64,000 nucleotides of DNA, taken from the NCBI GenBank assembly GCA_031551355.1, contig JAVBNT010000007.1, positions 1-64,000 on the forward strand, written 5' to 3'. The first letter of the stretch is position 1. Each line of letters opens with the position of its first letter. The DNA comes from JAVBNT01 sp031551355. GTDB taxonomy: Bacteria; Vulcanimicrobiota; CADAWZ01. Position numbers and translations under genes: made by a program. Below, one piece after another: positions 62,031-64,000 of this stretch. The notes below the pieces were generated by a model. The model did no database searches. It worked only from the letters and a program-made list of their open reading frames with translations, and was not told the origin of the DNA.

Positions 62031-62928
62031 CGAGATTTACTGCGTATATTTCAATACGGTTGCCGTAATCCTTTGTGAGGTGATGAATGGGCCCATCACT
62101 GAAAAGCGTATTTTGCAGATTGTTAATGAAAAAGCGTTTTCCGAGAGCATGCTGACCATATTGCCTGCCATAAAAAATGAAGAGTGGCTGGTTATGAACC
62201 GGCAATTGCAGACACCTGTTAAGCATAAACCGCAGATGCCGTTGACCATACTGCAAAAGAGATGGATGAAATCGCTGCTTACGGATCCCCGTGTGTCTTT
62301 GTTTAATGTGGACATCACGGGACTGGAAAATATCGATCCGCTTTTTGTTTATGATGATTTTGTATTTTTTGACAGATATACTGACGGAGATCCGTATGAG
62401 GACGAGGGGTATATTGCTACTTTTAAGATGATACTCCGCGCTTTGAAAGAAAAACGGCGTATACATATCAAATACCGCAACAGGCGAAACTTTCAAATGC
62501 AGGCCCAGTACATTCCTTATAAACTGGAATACTCTTCAAAAGATGACAAGTTCCGTTTGGAAACGGCCGGCGGCAGATACTCGGCATATGTTAATGTTGC
62601 CCGTATTGATGAATGTGAGCTGCTTGAACCGTATTCTGAAAGTGAACAGCTGCCTCCCAGGCGTAAAGATTGCAGGCTAACTTTTGTGCTGAAGGATGAG
62701 CGCAGCGCTCTTGATCGTGTGATGCTCCATTTTTCAGATTGCCGCAAAGAAACGAGGAGGTTGGATAACGGCCGTTATCAGGTGCATTTGTGGTATGAGG
62801 CGCAGGATGAAACGGAGATATTGATACGCATTCTGTCCTTTGGCCCTTTGTTATGTGTGACCGCCCCTGACGGTTTCATCAGGCTTATAAGGAACCGTCT
62901 GGAAATGCAGACTTCCCTGAAAAAATAA
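62020..62928 (+). CDS. WYL-domain transcriptional regulator, second
   Basis: 302 residues. The WYL domain is at about 140-220 (LRALKEKRRIHIKYRNRRNFQMQAQYIPYKLEYSSKDDKFRLETAGG), with a WCX-like C-terminus. A shorter N-terminus than the first protein and no clear helix-turn-helix. ATG 62020 with GAGG 8 bases before it overlaps the stop of the first gene. The pair probably forms a hetero-complex. Ends in a strong terminator, so the DUF2828 unit is separate. Confidence 0.85.
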   Translation: MLFSEIYCVYFNTVAVILCEVMNGPITEKRILQIVNEKAFSESMLTILPAIKNEEWLVMNRQLQTPVKHKPQMPLTILQKRWMKSLLTDPRVSLFNVDITGLENIDPLFVYDDFVFFDRYTDGDPYEDEGYIATFKMILRALKEKRRIHIKYRNRRNFQMQAQYIPYKLEYSSKDDKFRLETAGGRYSAYVNVARIDECELLEPYSESEQLPPRRKDCRLTFVLKDERSALDRVMLHFSDCRKETRRLDNGRYQVHLWYEAQDETEILIRILSFGPLLCVTAPDGFIRLIRNRLEMQTSLKK

Positions 62929-62966
62929 AAGTTGCGGCTCAATAAAATGAGTTCGCAACTTTTTTT
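62928..62966 (+). terminator. Intrinsic terminator after the WYL pair
   Basis: GTTGCG and CGCAAC with inner CTCA/TGAG, followed by TTTTTTTT. Confidence 0.85.
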
Positions 62967-62991
62967 CCATGATTTTCATTTGAGCATACGG

Positions 62992-62997
62992 TATACT
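62992..62997 (+). promoter_or_regulatory. Possible -10 box before the RNA segment
   Basis: TATACT lies 11 bases before the first stem of the structured RNA. No good -35 is seen, which fits a promoter needing an activator such as the WYL proteins. Confidence 0.35.
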
Positions 62998-63007
62998 GAG
63001 AAACATA

Positions 63008-63136
63008 AAGACACAAGGGCAGCAACCCAATCGGCAAAAGCCTTTATAAAAACAATGTGTCTTGCAGGAAAGATGCTAACAGCAATCCCAAACGGTAAAC
63101 GCAGGTTCGAATCCGGCACTTGGACGCCAAGCCGTT
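63008..63136 (+). ncRNA. Structured RNA with tRNA T-arm-like hairpin, upstream of DUF2828
   Basis: Non-coding and rich in stems: AAGACACA (63008-63015) with TGTGTCTT (63056-63063), 8 exact pairs; GATGC/GC-A-ATC (63072-63087); AACGG/CCGTT (63091-63095; 63132-63136) enclosing GCAGG-TTCGAAT-CCGGC (63101-63117), the sequence of a tRNA T-arm with one mismatch, and CTTGG-ACG-CCAAG (63119-63131). A GGC...CGGC...GCC block near 63018-63042 recalls a D-arm. No 7-base acceptor pair fits, so it is not a normal tRNA. Bacterial Y RNAs (YrlA) carry such tRNA-like parts. Confidence 0.45.
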
Positions 63137-63169
63137 CAAGGTAATGCATCTTGTAATCAAAATTAAATA

Positions 63170-63234
63170 AAGGCGCGTGCAGCAATTAAAAAATTACCTG
63201 TTAAGTAATCGAATCCGCAAGGATTCAGCGCCTT
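63170..63234 (+). ncRNA. Second tRNA-like RNA module, directly before DUF2828
   Basis: AAGGCGC (63170-63176) pairs exactly with GCGCCTT (63228-63234), a 7-base acceptor-like stem. Inside lie ATTAC-CTGTTAA-GTAAT (63193-63209), a 5-base stem and 7-base loop identical in form to a tRNA-Asn anticodon arm (U33, GUU, A37), and GAATCC-GCAA-GGATTC (63211-63226), a GNRA-capped stem where the T-arm would be. The D-arm is replaced by an A-rich stretch. The last base is 23 bases before the DUF2828 start codon, so it is in the leader of that message unless processed out. Confidence 0.45.
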
Positions 63235-63257
63235 GTTTCTGAAGGAGGAAAAATACC

Positions 63258-64000
63258 ATGCTGAAGTTTTTGAAAAAGGAAGCAAACCGGACTGCTACGG
63301 AAAACGGTGCTGCTGCATATTTGACCACACAGTCTGACTGCCTTGATCTGTTTGCTGTAATCGGTGCGCTGCGCCGTGAGCCGGAAGGTGAAATTGCCGC
63401 CCGTTTCGACCGGGCATGGGCGGAAAACTCAAGCCTTGCATTGAAGACTCTTTTCTTTGCCCGTGATATCCGCGGCGGTCTGGGTGAGCGGCTTGTGTTC
63501 CGCACTATCCTTCGCCGTATGGCTGCGGGGCGCCTTAGCAGCATTAAAAAGAATTTGTGGGCCGTTCCTGAGTTTGGGCGTTTTGATGACTTGCTTTGTC
63601 TGCTGGATACTTCCGCTAAACAGTCGGTTTGCGATTACATAAAAACTCAGTTCGACGCGGATATGGCGGCAATTGATAAAGGTGAGCCGGTTTCGTTGCT
63701 TGGCAAATGGCTGCCTTCTATCAACGCTCACAACACCGACACTGTCCGATACGGCAAAATGATTGCAAAAGCGCTGGGGCTTTCCGATGCGCAGTACCGC
63801 AGGGCTCTTTCAAAGCTTCGCGCTAAAATATCTATTATTGAGAATAATTTGCGTGAACGTGATTACAGCTTTGATTATTCCAAACAGCCTGCCAAAGCGA
63901 TGATTAAATACCGTAAGGCGTTTCTCCGTAACGATGGTGAACGGTACCGGGATTTTATTTCTAAAGCGGAGCGCGGAGAAGCGGCCTTGCATGCAGGTAA
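63258..64000 (+). CDS. DUF2828 (TROVE/vWA-like) protein, 3' end outside window
   Basis: 247 residues visible, cut by the window end. Family signature: ENGAAAYLTTQSDCLDLF, LKTLFFARDIRGGLGERLVFRTIL, GRFDDLL, SLLGKWLPSINA, YRRALSKLRAKISIIENN, and PAKAMIKYRKAFLRND. DUF2828 has an alpha-helical domain followed by a vWA domain, recalling the Ro60/TROVE proteins that bind Y RNA and misfolded RNA; this likeness is my reading and unproven. AAGGAGG lies 9 bases before ATG 63258. Preceded by structured RNA and two WYL genes. Confidence 0.85.
   Translation, partial: MLKFLKKEANRTATENGAAAYLTTQSDCLDLFAVIGALRREPEGEIAARFDRAWAENSSLALKTLFFARDIRGGLGERLVFRTILRRMAAGRLSSIKKNLWAVPEFGRFDDLLCLLDTSAKQSVCDYIKTQFDADMAAIDKGEPVSLLGKWLPSINAHNTDTVRYGKMIAKALGLSDAQYRRALSKLRAKISIIENNLRERDYSFDYSKQPAKAMIKYRKAFLRNDGERYRDFISKAERGEAALHAG

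Noticed and set aside
62083..62928. Shorter start for the second WYL gene at ATG 62083
   Set aside because: The only purine-rich site touches this ATG directly, while ATG 62020 has GAGG at 8 bases and couples to the upstream stop.
63101..63123. A true tRNA gene ending in the T-arm sequence
   Set aside because: No upstream strand pairs with the seven bases after the T-arm, and the T-stem has a mismatch, so a normal tRNA does not fold.

Overview
The window reads as chromosome of a free-living, probably anaerobic, flagellate bacterium of moderate GC content. I cannot name the species. The mix of a SpoVG homologue, Bacillus-style paired FlgF/FlgG rod genes beside FliK-like and FlhB-like small genes, many lipoproteins, a 2-hydroxyacyl-CoA dehydratase-type protein, a 3-oxoacid CoA-transferase and a GH57 branching enzyme would fit one of the little-cultured deep anaerobic lineages (Riflebacteria or Wallbacteria type), but this is inference.

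Layout. 1-0.8 kb: end of an IS200/IS605 TnpA followed by a cluster of small hairpins. 0.6-5 kb: two metal-sensing riboswitches, a yybP-ykoY (Mn2+) element before mntP and a NiCo element before a P-type ATPase, with a GNAT acetyltransferase between. 5-10 kb: radical SAM enzyme, zinc-ribbon/FHA protein, SpoVG, a Q-rich lysozyme-like protein and a MEMO protein. 10-15 kb: two large lipoproteins. 15-20 kb: a tight four-gene minus-strand operon (S51-like peptidase, exported protein, GH36-like protein lacking its nucleophile, membrane protein). 20-33 kb: esterases, aquaporin, glycogen synthase, VIT/VWA protein, ECF sigma factor with its zinc-finger anti-sigma, a KefB/C-type antiporter, an FAD oxidoreductase and a HEPN gene remnant. 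33-40 kb: HD-GYP phosphodiesterase, then a flagellar operon (FliK-like, FlhB-like, FlgF, FlgG, FlgJ) and a sigma-28 factor. 40-45 kb: dehydratase-type protein, two exported proteins, CoA-transferase. 45-52.5 kb: an unusual minus-strand operon DUF4912, GH57, EEP phosphatase/nuclease, Fic, phospholipase D. 52.7-59.5 kb: TPR protein, hisS, accB, heparinase-type lyase. 59.5-60.4 kb: a one-spacer CRISPR remnant with a leader-like palindrome and a YefM-YoeB pair. 60.8-64 kb: two WYL regulators, a structured tRNA-like non-coding segment, and the start of a DUF2828 gene cut by the window edge.

The segment I find most worth attention is the last: two overlapping WYL-domain genes end in a terminator, then about 230 bases with T-arm, anticodon-arm and acceptor-like folds lie directly before a DUF2828 gene. 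This resembles RNA-repair or Ro/Y-RNA type loci, though no such system is proven here. Other notable signals are a family of long palindromes that begin at stop codons (about 10.1, 28.4 and 40.9 kb, with partial copies elsewhere), operator-like TGTTAACA boxes at 11-bp steps before the flagellar operon, and two proteins (GH36-like, thioredoxin-like) that have lost their catalytic residues.
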